NCBI GenBank assembly: GCA_037576215.1
Contig: JBANDB010000001.1
Coordinates: 1,674,001 to 1,738,000, forward strand
Length of the DNA stretch: 64,000 bases
Reading direction: 5' to 3'
Source of the DNA: Armillaria gallica
Taxonomy: Eukaryota; Basidiomycota; Agaricomycetes; Agaricales; Physalacriaceae
Each line of letters starts with the position of its first letter. The stretch's first letter is position 1. Positions 11,774-20,607 of the stretch are shown here, in pieces. The notes below the pieces were generated by a model that had not been told where the DNA came from, ran no database searches, and saw only the letters and a list, made by a program, of their open reading frames with translations. Made by a program: the position numbers and the translations under genes.

Positions 11774-12449
11774 ATGTCGACGGCGGCGGCTGGCCTCAAT
11801 GCCGTCAAAAGATTTCGTCTGCACGAGATAAAGGGTCTCCAGCATCACTTGAAACGATACGGGCCACTTCCAGAGAAGGCGGACGCGAATCCGAAGGCTC
11901 TCCAGCTACCTAATCCGTTTCTCCCGCGATTCAACCCAACGAGCGGTAGATGGGCGCCGCCCAAGTATTCCTTGCGTCGCCAGGCTGAGCTCGTGAAACT
12001 GGCCAAGGCCTCCAAGACTCTACATCTCCTTCCTCCAGGTCCCAAATTGCGGGCAGCGGAGATACTCGCAGCTCCGGCAAAGAACCCAAAGCTGAATTTG
12101 GAGGAGAAGAAGAAAGCTCTACGAGAGGGTTGGTTGAGCAAGGTAGAATGGGCTGGAAAGGTTAACGAGAGGCGGGTCAAGGGCGCAGACAGTGGTACAC
12201 GCTTGTACTCGGGAAAGAAGAGGATGTTCAAGGGACACAAGTGGGAGCGCGTGAAGAGGCGTCGGTTCAACTACAAGAAGATCTTGCTGAAAGATATGGA
12301 CCAGCGTATCAAGCGGTACAAGAGCGTACGTTCTCTGTCTTCGTTCATTCCATCGATTTTGATGTGTCGCTTTGCAGTATCACAAGAACAGACGGCCAAA
12401 TCCTCTGGATACACCACAGGCGAACAAAAAGGCCAAGCTACCGTTCTAG
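11774..12449 (+). CDS. MRPL25: Mitochondrial large ribosomal subunit protein mL59
   Basis: Structural protein of the fungal mitochondrial 54S subunit (yeast MRPL25 family). Start MSTAAAGLNAVKRFRLHE is followed by the family core GLQHHLKRYGPLP, LPNPFLPRFNPTSGRWAPP and KYSLRRQAELVK. A very basic C-terminal half follows: KKRMFKGHKWERVKRRRFNY. One intron at 12326-12377 (GTACGT...TTGCAG) separates RIKRYKS from YHKKRRPNPLDTPQANKKAK. The stop is at 12447. It is divergent from the mRNA export adaptor and probably shares its promoter. The ATG at 11774 is chosen because homology begins directly after it; an in-frame start 11 codons upstream (CCA-rich) is unlikely. About 208 residues, no break. Confidence 0.9.
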
Positions 12450-12931
12450 TTCTGTATGCATCTGCAATTTCATTCTTATTTCATGATATTACGCGGAGGG
12501 AAAAACAATGAAGAAAATCCGTCTATCATCAATACGTAGGAACATCCCTTGACTTGAAGCTTACACTTACCGCGATACGTATCGCAATACTCGGAGCTCT
12601 GCGGCAGATATGCAGATTCGTACGCGTCCGAGACGTGAAATTTTCTACTGACTTGCAAAGTGAGCATGGAATCTTTTCTTCCAATACAGCGGGCTGACAC
12701 AATCTTCAGACGAGCGACTGTTTTACCGTCCTTCGATCTGTTGAGGCATCAACAGTATACACCACGCTCCTAAGTTATATTCGAGCCCCGAGACCGAGGA
12801 TTCGTTCATCAAACTTGTATGTTGCACCTCTTCTCCCTAGTTGCATGAACGAGTCGTCATAAGGTTCTAGTCATAAATACCATGTTATTGACTCAGTCAG
12901 TCAATCTTTTCGCGCAGTCCATCAAAGCACG
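12450..12931. other. Intergenic region between convergent mL59 and TenA-like genes
   Basis: 3' regions of two convergent genes. Short open frames here have no recognisable content. Confidence 0.5.
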
Positions 12932-13695
12932 CTAAAATTCCTCGCTCTCATCCGGCCAAAAAGCCGCTTCAAGCTCGACTACCCTGGCCCAAACCTCTTC
13001 AGCTCGTTTCCACGATGTAGATCCAGGTGTAATTCCTAAATCGTTGACTATACCAGCCAAAGTATCAACGAAGGAGATGAACTCGGCGTTACTCCAGTTG
13101 GCTGACAGAGATAATAATGCTGACCGCGTGGGTGTTGGAGAGGTAGCATCAAGAGAGCCAGCGAGTTGTGTATGGACGGTGGTCCAAGAATCCAGATATA
13201 CCTGAACGGTTTCAATTTGTATGACAGAACAGAGATCGGTGAGTATTTACTCGCCTTTTCCATTGCCCATAGAAACACTAAGCCCTCTTCAAGAGACCTG
13301 GAAACGCGCGCCATCTCTGCTGTATAGTCTCTCGTGCCCTTCCGCTCTTTCCGGCCTTCAATTCGGAGGCCCCACTCCTTCGCCGTCTCCTCGAAAAAGT
13401 TGACCTCTCTCACGACATTAGTCAGAGAAAAGACCAGGGCATCAAGTATGCGTTGGTTCAAGCGCTCCTCGGGGGACCCAATTTTGTGCGATGCATCGTA
13501 TGGGATCGCTGAGATCAACGAGCCGATGAAGCGAGGATAAGCATGAGCGGCATAGAGTCTGTCCTGGGAGAGCCAGAAACCGAGTCGCTCATGGGAAAGG
13601 GTACCTGAGGCAGCAGATATCAGGAATAGATGCCTGAGCGCGTCTGCATAGGGAACGGGTGTTCGCAGCGACAATAGATGGTCGGTGAGAGACAT
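12932..13695 (-). CDS. TenA/heme-oxygenase-like helical protein
   Basis: All-helical protein of the TenA/THI-4 (heme-oxygenase-like) fold, related to thiaminase II; in fungi many such proteins are uncharacterised. Start MSLTDHLLSLRTPVPYADAL, then HLFLISAASGTLSHERLGFWLSQDRLYAAH, the conserved loading region with the QDR-Y motif, followed by YPRFIGSLISAIPYD. The C-terminal exon continues VYLDSWTTVHTQLAG through SANWSNAEFISFVDTLAG to WPDESEEF. The two exons are joined by a 53-nt intron at 13202-13254 whose donor reads AAG|GCGAGT: a GC-AG intron. It is the only junction that keeps MEK-VYLDSW in frame, and that string is typical of the family. About 236 residues. Catalytic capacity cannot be judged, as the thiaminase active-site Cys is not evident. 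Confidence 0.75.
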
Positions 13696-13871
13696 CTGAT
13701 CTAGTCCGGAGGTCCGGGCCGAGTGTCAAATCTTTCAGTTTGGACATGTTTACCTCCGAATCGACAAATTCCAGAGGTCTTGACCAGGTCCACTCTGCAC
13801 CAAACGAGATTTGTACGACGGACTTTCCACGTTTATCAAAATATAGCTGACGAAATACTACTAGGAAAATA

Positions 13872-15514
13872 ATGGAGGAGACTCATACTTTCGAATCCGC
13901 AACCTTTCACTTGGACGCTTTGGAACGGTTAATCCCAGAGCCCTCTTTACTGCCATCCGATGGCCTCAAATACGACGCTTCAGATTTATTCCGTGCCAGA
14001 CGACCGCTTCTCAAACAGGCAGACCGCACATCCGCTCTACTCGACCCACCTGCGGGAGCAAGACTCGGAATACAGTACTTTGCTTGGTCGTCTCAAACAA
14101 GTCGAGCAGAAAGTGCGGGACCAGCGTCGTGGGGTGCGAAAATCATGCAGGTCAAGGGCTTTGACACTAGCCCCTATAGGCCGTCTTCCGAATGATTTCC
14201 TCCTGGCCCTATTCCAAGCAAGTCCGAAGACGTGATTGGGACTACTACGACAACGTCTTCAGCGTCGCTGAGGGGCCATAGGTCCTCAGTCACGTCTGCG
14301 GATTCTTCCTCCTCTCTGTGGTCCCGTCTAACCGTCAATTTCGTTTATGCTAAAGTGCTCCTGTTCTACCTGAAACCATTTTTCGTCGCTCCGGCTCGCT
14401 TCCTTTGGACATCTCCGCTTTCGCTTCCGGTGATTCTTATCCAACATTTGCAGCGATTCTTCAGCACTGTCGTCGATGGAGACATGTCGTACTGCGTCTG
14501 GAGCCGTATTTCCTGAGGGAGAGGATATTGTTAAAGGGGATCTCCCTGCCTTGGAATCATGACTGCTGTATCCATGGATGGTTCCTCCAAGTGAGGTTTT
14601 CGAATATATTCTCTTGCGCACCTCGCTCTCGCAAAATGGCACTGTATATGACGTATGGCCTGGGTGATTTCACGTTACCTAGCCAGGTCATACACCTCGC
14701 CGGATGTGCTACCGATCTCTATCATCTAGAGACATCAGTTTCTTGAAGAGTACTGCACCTTGATTCTTCAATGATTTCGTAATTCGTTTCTCTCCCTACC
14801 CCGATATCTCTCACAAAGTCCGATGTCTATATGTAAATTCAGCACGTCTACTTCGACACTTGCATCTATCTTCCCTTCAATGCCTCATGTTGGCAGCACG
14901 CTTGATGAGCATTCTCTCGGACTAGTATGCAATTAACCTGGACGACTTGCTTCGCCGTTCTCGTTGTAACTCTCTCGATGTCGAGGAAGTGGGAATAGAT
15001 GACGCTGCTCCCGTTAACGAAAGTTCCGTCTTACGCCGGAATTTCTAGTGCAGTTTTAACCACATCTACTGCGCATATATGGATGACTTTCCGTGACTGG
15101 AAAGTAAGGCGCTGCGTTATCCATGGAATGACATCTCTGAGCGTAAGAGGCAGATCGGTGTTGTCGTCTACCTCGGTCAAAATCGCACTCTAACGTTGCT
15201 CTCGGACGCAATTAGGCTGTCATTCCATTTTTCTGCCCTCTCAAAGCGATGCTTGGTCTATGATTACGTTTGACGCGTTCACCGCCCTTAACAATTTTTA
15301 CGAGATGTGCTGTGCATGGACGATGCCCGTACGCGATATCTTTTCGGGACCCTTTCTGCTCAAGAATTTGACGGACAGGATCGGCTTTCAAACTTCTTCC
15401 TACGTGCTCTTGCGAGCGACTTGTTCACGTATTAGAATCTTCTGTTCCATCTTACTTATATCTAACTGTAGTACGGACATCGTTACGTTTCTGTTCAGGA
15501 GCATCGACGACTAA
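13872..15514 (+). pseudogene. F-box protein relic (basidiomycete type)
   Basis: A decayed member of the expanded basidiomycete F-box family. In shifted frames it shows the typical order. A coiled-coil run SEYSTLLGRLKQVEQKVRDQ comes first, then the F-box core LAPIGRLPNDFLLALF near 14170. The segment CRRWRHVVLRLEPYFL follows near 14480, where relatives have SxRWRxVxLxxP. Then leucine-rich pieces such as LDDLLRRSRCNSLDVEEV near 14940. No single frame covers these parts and no plausible set of introns joins them all. The 3' end contains a 47-base element shared with 29814-29860. The F-box identity is moderately sure and the exact ends are not. Confidence 0.55.
15466..15512 (+). repeat. 47-base dispersed repeat, copy 1
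   Basis: CTGTAGTACGGACATCGTTA and the following bases to CATCGACGACT match the reverse complement of 29814-29860 with only a few substitutions. After the shared block both loci have ATAATAAAA plus CTTCCTTC-like sequence, with about 100 extra bases at the second site. Confidence 0.6.
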
Positions 15515-15681
15515 TAAAATCACCTTCCTTCCTTCCCCTACGATTTCGAACAGTTTCAGACAGTATGACTGTCCGTCCATACGAGCCGCCTTACGGCGCC
15601 GAGACAGTCACACAATAGGGGCTTACAACGGATTCATAAAGTGCTCGTCGCGCATTTGCTCCACCTCTTCTCTCAACCACC

Positions 15682-16817
15682 ATGCCAAATTCAGATTCAG
15701 ATCCATGCGTCTCCTCCACGACCTCTACATCTGATTCCCTGTCCCGCCCAAGTTCTAATACGAGCGCTTCATCTGTGGCATCACAGGAGCACCCTATCGC
15801 TGTGGAGTGGGCGAAGTGGGAGGTATGTACTACAGTGCCGGTGCAAGCTACGCTAAATTCTGATGCCATTTTCCCAGGACCGTCTCTATGAGAACGTGCC
15901 TCCTATGCCTGACAATCTTTTTGATTGTTCGGTAAGACTTATACTTGCATTCAACCTCTCGGCGTTGACAGTTCTCTAGGTTGACGAAGCCACCTGTGAA
16001 GCCCGTCAGGATGCGTACAGAGCAAAGACAGCGGCTGCAAGAAAGGGTGTCCTTCAGGAGTATAAGAAATGGTGGGCGGACAATCATGAAGAAATCTGTG
16101 CGTCTTCATGGCTTTGCATTCCGCCGTTTCTGATGAATGTTTGATCAGCGAAGTTGATTAACAGTCGCGAGCCGAATGAGGACCAGATTGTTGACGGAAC
16201 TTTGTGTCGTCGATTGGCTGTAATGTATCCATGCAAATGAACTCGAGTCAGTCTTGCTTGCTTCCACCGAGAAGAATTTTGCCACCAGGTAGGTCTCGAT
16301 TTTATATCACTGGAGAAAAGATGTCTATGACATGGTCGCAGAGTCCTGCATATTATCAGCTGGTTTGTGACGGCTTGGAACACATCACGATTCTGATACG
16401 TTTCGTTTCGATGTGTGTCTTTTGCTGGGTAAATATGGCTACTTAGAGCTCTGTGGAGTGGAATATTACGGTGCTCCACTGTAGAGTTGCGTGATCCTTT
16501 TTGAAACAGCGGATATCACATCGCCCAAAAATCAGCACCCCGCGTTGAGAATCAAGCCATACGATGAAGGGCTCTTGTGCGATTTACAGCGTGCCCCTAC
16601 CATTGTCCTTGGACCTGTTGGCTTCTCTTTTCTTGTGAATCTGCCTGAAGTAAACTGTCTCTACGATGATGGAGAAAGGGAGCCCGTGGTCGCCAGGATT
16701 CACAGAAATACAAACGGAGATATCAGGAACGATGACCGTCAGCTAATGTTTACTCGGAATATCCAAAAAAACGTTCTTCTTTGTGGTCTCTGCGAATACT
16801 GCAGCAGTGCACTATAG
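15682..16817 (+). CDS. Small gene of unknown function, 3' end cut by a transposon
   Basis: Not recognised. ATG at 15682 opens MPNSDSDPCVSSTTSTSDS, a Ser/Thr-rich leader. A phase-0 intron follows, then DRLYENVPPMPDNLFDCS, a second intron, then VDEATCEARQDAYRAKTAAA and KKWWADNHEE, then KLINSREPNEDQIVDGTLC. The middle (16230-16490) is uncertain. The last exon, from about 16491, reads HPALRIKPYDEGLLCDLQRA and LGPVGFSFLVNLPEVNCLYD to CEYCSSAL. It ends at TAG 16815-16817, which is the first three bases of the inserted transposon. Skipping the element and one copy of its target duplication, the frame continues through 18426 for about twelve codons to a TAA near 18463. The original protein was therefore slightly longer. 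Whether the truncated protein works is unknown. Confidence 0.5.
16807..16814. repeat. Target-site duplication GTGCACTA (left copy)
   Basis: Exact 8-base match to 18418-18425 on the other side of the left transposon. Confidence 0.9.
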
Positions 16818-18417
16818 TGCTGAGGGAAAAAGGGTATGTTATTTACCAAAATGGTTTTTTACAGTATTTTACCGTGTATTTTACCATGTATTTTACCGGG
16901 GGGTCATCAGTCTTAGTCAAGGTAGGTAAAATACATGGGTCACATGGATATTTTGTAACAATGAAATTGAGCATCGATGCCCATTGCCCAATTTAAATTG
17001 ACACCCGACATAGGAACAACAGACATTGTTCATTGCCGAGTATTATTATTCTCCTGCTCGGCAGTCAATAGATTCAATTAATGCATTAATTAAGTGCCAC
17101 ACAAATTTCTAGCCAAGTTTCCATTAAATAGAACTTGTCTTGCGTGTCTGAGTTGACCTCCTCTGACCACCCTTGCCTCAGTTGCCTTACTACAAACAGA
17201 ACATTGTCACCGATGCCGCTAAGCAAGGAGGATTTTAATACTCTTACTACACTCTGCCCTATCCCCCAAACATTTTCCGAGATCATACTTCCCGCTGAAA
17301 ACAGCGTAAATCATGTTCTACAGTTTACCGGCCTACCACCATTCACAAACGAGACTATCCCTCTGACTTTCGGCAATCAAGCATCATTTCTTACTGAACA
17401 CAATACTCAGATCTTGCGTGCTATGCGTGTCCCACCCATCAGGCAGCTAAATGATCTGCTTGAAGGTGGTATCGACGCCTTCAGAAAAGGCTCCTCTACC
17501 GTTCAGTATCCGAGTCCGACTCCTGGCTCTGTTCCTGGAGCTGTGGGGCATATCAGCTTCCCGCTTTGGATAATTCTGTGGTGGTGCGAAATTCAGGAAA
17601 TATCCGAGGCTAAGAGTTCCTGGACAGACGCATTTGCCTTCCTCGATGGGCTTTCACAGAAGTACCCTTTGGTGCAGAAGCTCGACACCCAGATTCGTAC
17701 TTTACCTTGGAACACCGAGCTCCCAAGTGCACTGGGAGGGAATACCATGACAAGTGCCATGATGACAACAACACTTGCATACTATTGCAGCCGGAAATGG
17801 CTGAAGACTCTTCATCTCAAGCAGATGTGTGCCATTCTTCGACAACGACTACGTGTAGCTGGCATCGAAAGAGTCCATATCGCAGACCCGGAATTCTTTC
17901 GAAGTATAATTAACAAATATCGCCGTGCTGATGACAATGAGTACTTCACGAACTCATTACGGATGACCAGCTGACGTCGGACATATCTGTTGCTGTTGAA
18001 CAGCCCGAAAACGATGGGACATCCGACAAATGGCTTGACGCTACTCCGGTGACAATCCCCTCTCGGCCAGACAAGTATGCGACTATCAACACACCTATCA
18101 ATTTCAATTCAAAGCGAGTGATAGCCATGCTTGCGGTAACAGAAGACAGCACAGCTGATGAAGACGAGGCAGAGACACAGTGCGCCGCATCTGAGCAACC
18201 TCCATTGGTCAATGATACAGATTACGCTATCGATTTTGACTGATTTATCAATCGGTTGGAGCGCTTCTTGTATCTGTTAAGCACTGCGGAAATATTTATT
18301 ATATAATCATGTGATGATGTATTTTACTATGTAAAATACATCGTAAAAAACCCCTCGCTTCGACGACCGAGGTAAAATACCGACCCCCAGGCCCTGGAGG
18401 TTTTTCCCCCAGCCCTA
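16815..18417 (+). mobile_element. Non-autonomous DNA transposon, copy 1 (8-bp TSD, hAT- or Zisupton/KDZ-like)
   Basis: A 1603-base element bounded by imperfect terminal inverted repeats. The left end is TAGTGCTGAGGGAAAAA and the right end, read inward, is TAGGGCTGGGGGAAAAA. It is flanked by the perfect duplication GTGCACTA. Eight-base duplications with TAG/CAG-type ends are characteristic of hAT elements; Zisupton/KDZ elements also give 8 bases. Subterminal repeats GTATTTTACC lie at 16864, 16876 and 16888 (12-base spacing), with inverted copies at 16925 and near the other end at 18331 and 18371. These are likely transposase-binding sites. No transposase domain is visible. The only long frame is the unknown ORF at 17213. 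It is almost identical to the inverted copy at 18672-20271. Confidence 0.88.
17213..18243 (+). pseudogene. Unknown transposon-borne ORF, copy 1 (shared frameshift)
   Basis: ATG at 17213 opens MPLSKEDFNTLTTLCPIPQ, running 253 residues to TGA at 17972. A second stretch in another frame (from about 17954, ELITDDQLTSDISVAVEQ) runs on to TGA at 18241, so one base was probably gained or lost near 17952. Visible features: FPLWIILWWCEIQE, a Trp-rich segment; a Pro/Ser linker; RQRLRVAGIERVHIADPEFF; and an acidic tail. No RNase-H-like DDE signature, BED finger or hAT dimerisation motif is seen. The style resembles N-terminal parts of long accessory proteins carried by basidiomycete DNA transposons, but that is a guess. 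Both transposon copies share the same break, so it predates their insertion. Confidence 0.5.
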
Positions 18418-18425
18418 GTGCACTA
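18418..18425. repeat. Target-site duplication GTGCACTA (right copy)
   Basis: Exact 8-base duplicate of 16807-16814. Confidence 0.9.
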
Positions 18426-18663
18426 GGACAACATCAAACTCAGAAACGTGCGCGTAATCTTTAAGGACGTGACAAGCAACACGTGAAGAATAGTCTGGTC
18501 ATGTGCTTCCTAGAAGCATGATTTATATTTGAATTCTAACAACCGCCACCCTGAAGCTATTCACGTCCCACCACGAGCTCTAGATTTATTTAAGGCTCCA
18601 TTTCGCTACCGGAGCGAAATTCGATCTTTCCTAACTGCCTTATCCCTGTTTTTAAACCCATCA
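18426..18663. other. Host sequence between the two transposons
   Basis: About 240 bases of original host DNA. Its first 38 bases continue the interrupted reading frame of the upstream gene to a TAA near 18463. The rest is probably that gene's 3' region, with a short perfect hairpin (TTTCGCT...AGCGAAA near 18602-18620). Confidence 0.7.
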
Positions 18664-18671
18664 GTTTCGTT
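18664..18671. repeat. Target-site duplication GTTTCGTT (left copy)
   Basis: Exact 8-base match to 20272-20279 on the far side of the right transposon, and different from the GTGCACTA pair of the left one. Confidence 0.9.
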
Positions 18672-20271
18672 TAGGGCTGGGGGAAAAACCTCCAGGGCCT
18701 GGGGGGTCGGTATTTTACCTCGGTCGTCGAAGCGAGGGGTTTTTTACGATGTATTTTACATAGTAAAATACATCATCACATGATTATATAATAAATATTT
18801 CCGCAGTGCTTAACAGATACAAGAAGCGCTCCAACCGATTGATAAATCAGTCAAAATCGATAGCGTAATCTGTATCATTGACCAATGGAGGTTGCTCAGA
18901 TGCGGCGCACTGTGTCTCTGCCTCGTCTTCATCAGCTGTGCTGTCTTCTGTTACCGCAAGCATGGCTATCACTCGCTTTGAATTGAAATTGATAGGTGTG
19001 TTGATAGTCGCATACTTGTCTGGCCGAGAGGGGATTGTCACCGGAGTAGCGTCAAGCCATTTGTCGGATGTCCCATCGTTTTCGGGCTGTTCAACAGCAA
19101 CAGATATGTCCGACGTCAGCTGGTCATCCGTAATGAGTTCGTGAAGTACTCATTGTCATCAGCACGGCGATATTTGTTAATTATACTTCGAAAGAATTCC
19201 GGGTCTGCGATATGGACTCTTTCGATGCCAGCTACACGTAGTCGTTGTCGAAGAATGGCACACATCTGCTTGAGATGAAGAGTCTTCAGCCATTTCCGGC
19301 TGCAATAGTATGCAAGTGTTGTTGTCATCATGGCACTTGTCATGGTATTCCCTCCCAGTGCACTTGGGAGCTCGGTGTTCCAAGGTAAAGTACGAATCTG
19401 GGTGTCGAGCTTCTGCACCAAAGGGTACTTCTGTGAAAGCCCATCGAGGAAGGCAAATGCGTCTGTCCAGGAACTCTTAGCCTCGGATATTTCCTGAATT
19501 TCGCACCACCACAGAATTATCCAAAGCGGGAAGCTGATATGCCCCACAGCTCCAGGAACAGAGCCAGGAGTCGGACTCGGATACTGAACGGTAGAGGAGC
19601 CTTTTCTGAAGGCGTCGATACCACCTTCAAGCAGATCATTTAGCTGCCTGATGGGTGGGACACGCATAGCACGCAAGATCTGAGTATTGTGTTCAGTAAG
19701 AAATGATGCTTGATTGCCGAAAGTCAGAGGGATAGTCTCGTTTGTGAATGGTGGTAGGCCGGTAAACTGTAGAACATGATTTACGCTGTTTTCAGCGGGA
19801 AGTATGATCTCGGAAAATGTTTGGATAGGGCAGAGTGTAGTAAGAGTATTAAAATCCTCCTTGCTTAGCGGCATCGGTGACAATGTTCTGTTTGTAGTAA
19901 GGCAACTGAGGCAAGGGTGGTCAGAGGAGGTCAACTCAGACACGCAAGACAAGTTCTATTTAATGGAAACTTGGCTAGAAATTTGTGTGGCACTTAATTA
20001 ATGCATTAATTGAATCTATTGACTGCCGAGCAGGAGAATAATAATACTCGGCAATGAACAATGTCTGTTGTTCCTATGTCGGGTGTCAATTTAAATTGGG
20101 CAATGGGCATCGATGCTCAATTTCATTGTTACAAAATATCCATGTGACCCATGTATTTTACCTACCTTGACTAAGACTGATGACCCCCGGTAAAATACAT
20201 GGTAAAATACACGGTAAAATACTGTAAAAAACCATTTTGGTAAATAACCTACCCTTTTTCCCTCAGCACTA
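18672..20271 (-). mobile_element. Non-autonomous DNA transposon, copy 2 (inverted, 8-bp TSD)
   Basis: A 1600-base element in opposite orientation to copy 1, with the same ends (TAGGGCTGGGGGAAAAA at left, ...CTCAGCACTA at right) and the perfect duplication GTTTCGTT. Differences from copy 1 are few: a 3-base deletion in the ORF (one Pro lost), one-base length changes in a G run and a C run near the ends, and a T/G change next to the terminal repeat. The near identity means recent insertion of both. Separate target duplications show two independent insertions rather than an inverted duplication of one. Confidence 0.88.
18847..19874 (-). pseudogene. Unknown transposon-borne ORF, copy 2
   Basis: Same protein as in copy 1 less one proline (LCPIQTFSEI instead of LCPIPQTFSEI): 252 residues from the ATG at 19874 to 19116. 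The second reading frame then continues to 18847. The frame break near 19137 is base-for-base the same as in copy 1. Confidence 0.5.
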
Positions 20272-20279
20272 GTTTCGTT
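20272..20279. repeat. Target-site duplication GTTTCGTT (right copy)
   Basis: Exact 8-base duplicate of 18664-18671. Confidence 0.9.
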
Positions 20280-20333
20280 TCTGGTTGAATCGGCCAAGGA
20301 TGCTTCGTATTCTAACCTCAGCGACCATTAACA

Positions 20334-20597
20334 TTTTGAATTTTCAGTCAGACTGCGACTTCCTCTTTTTCTCTTCTTGTAAGGGAAGTATACCTCCCAC
20401 AGGGTCACTCTCTCGGCTGCTCCTCTAAGTAACGCGAGTCTGCTACTAGTGTTTAACGGAATCTTCTGGATGTCATCGATGATGCTTCGAGTATCCGGGG
20501 GCATGTTTCCCGGCCATGACAAACTTGTATCACTCTCCTGTGCCTCTCCATGATGCGACACGCGGGACTCCAGTGGATGACTATTCTTCCTTCTCAT
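20334..20597 (-). CDS. Small ORF, doubtful
   Basis: An 88-residue frame with ATG at 20597, reading MRRKNSHPLESRVSHHGE and ending KKRKRGSRSLTENSKC. It is hydrophilic, has a basic patch and belongs to no known family. Its ATG is only 11 bases from that of the divergent esterase, which leaves almost no promoter. I list it only as possible; it may be chance. Confidence 0.2.
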
Positions 20598-20607
20598 CCC
20601 TTACACC

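Noticed and set aside
16815..20271. A single 3.4-kb palindromic element with two inverted ORFs
   Set aside because: Each half has its own complete ends and its own different 8-base target duplication, so these are two elements.
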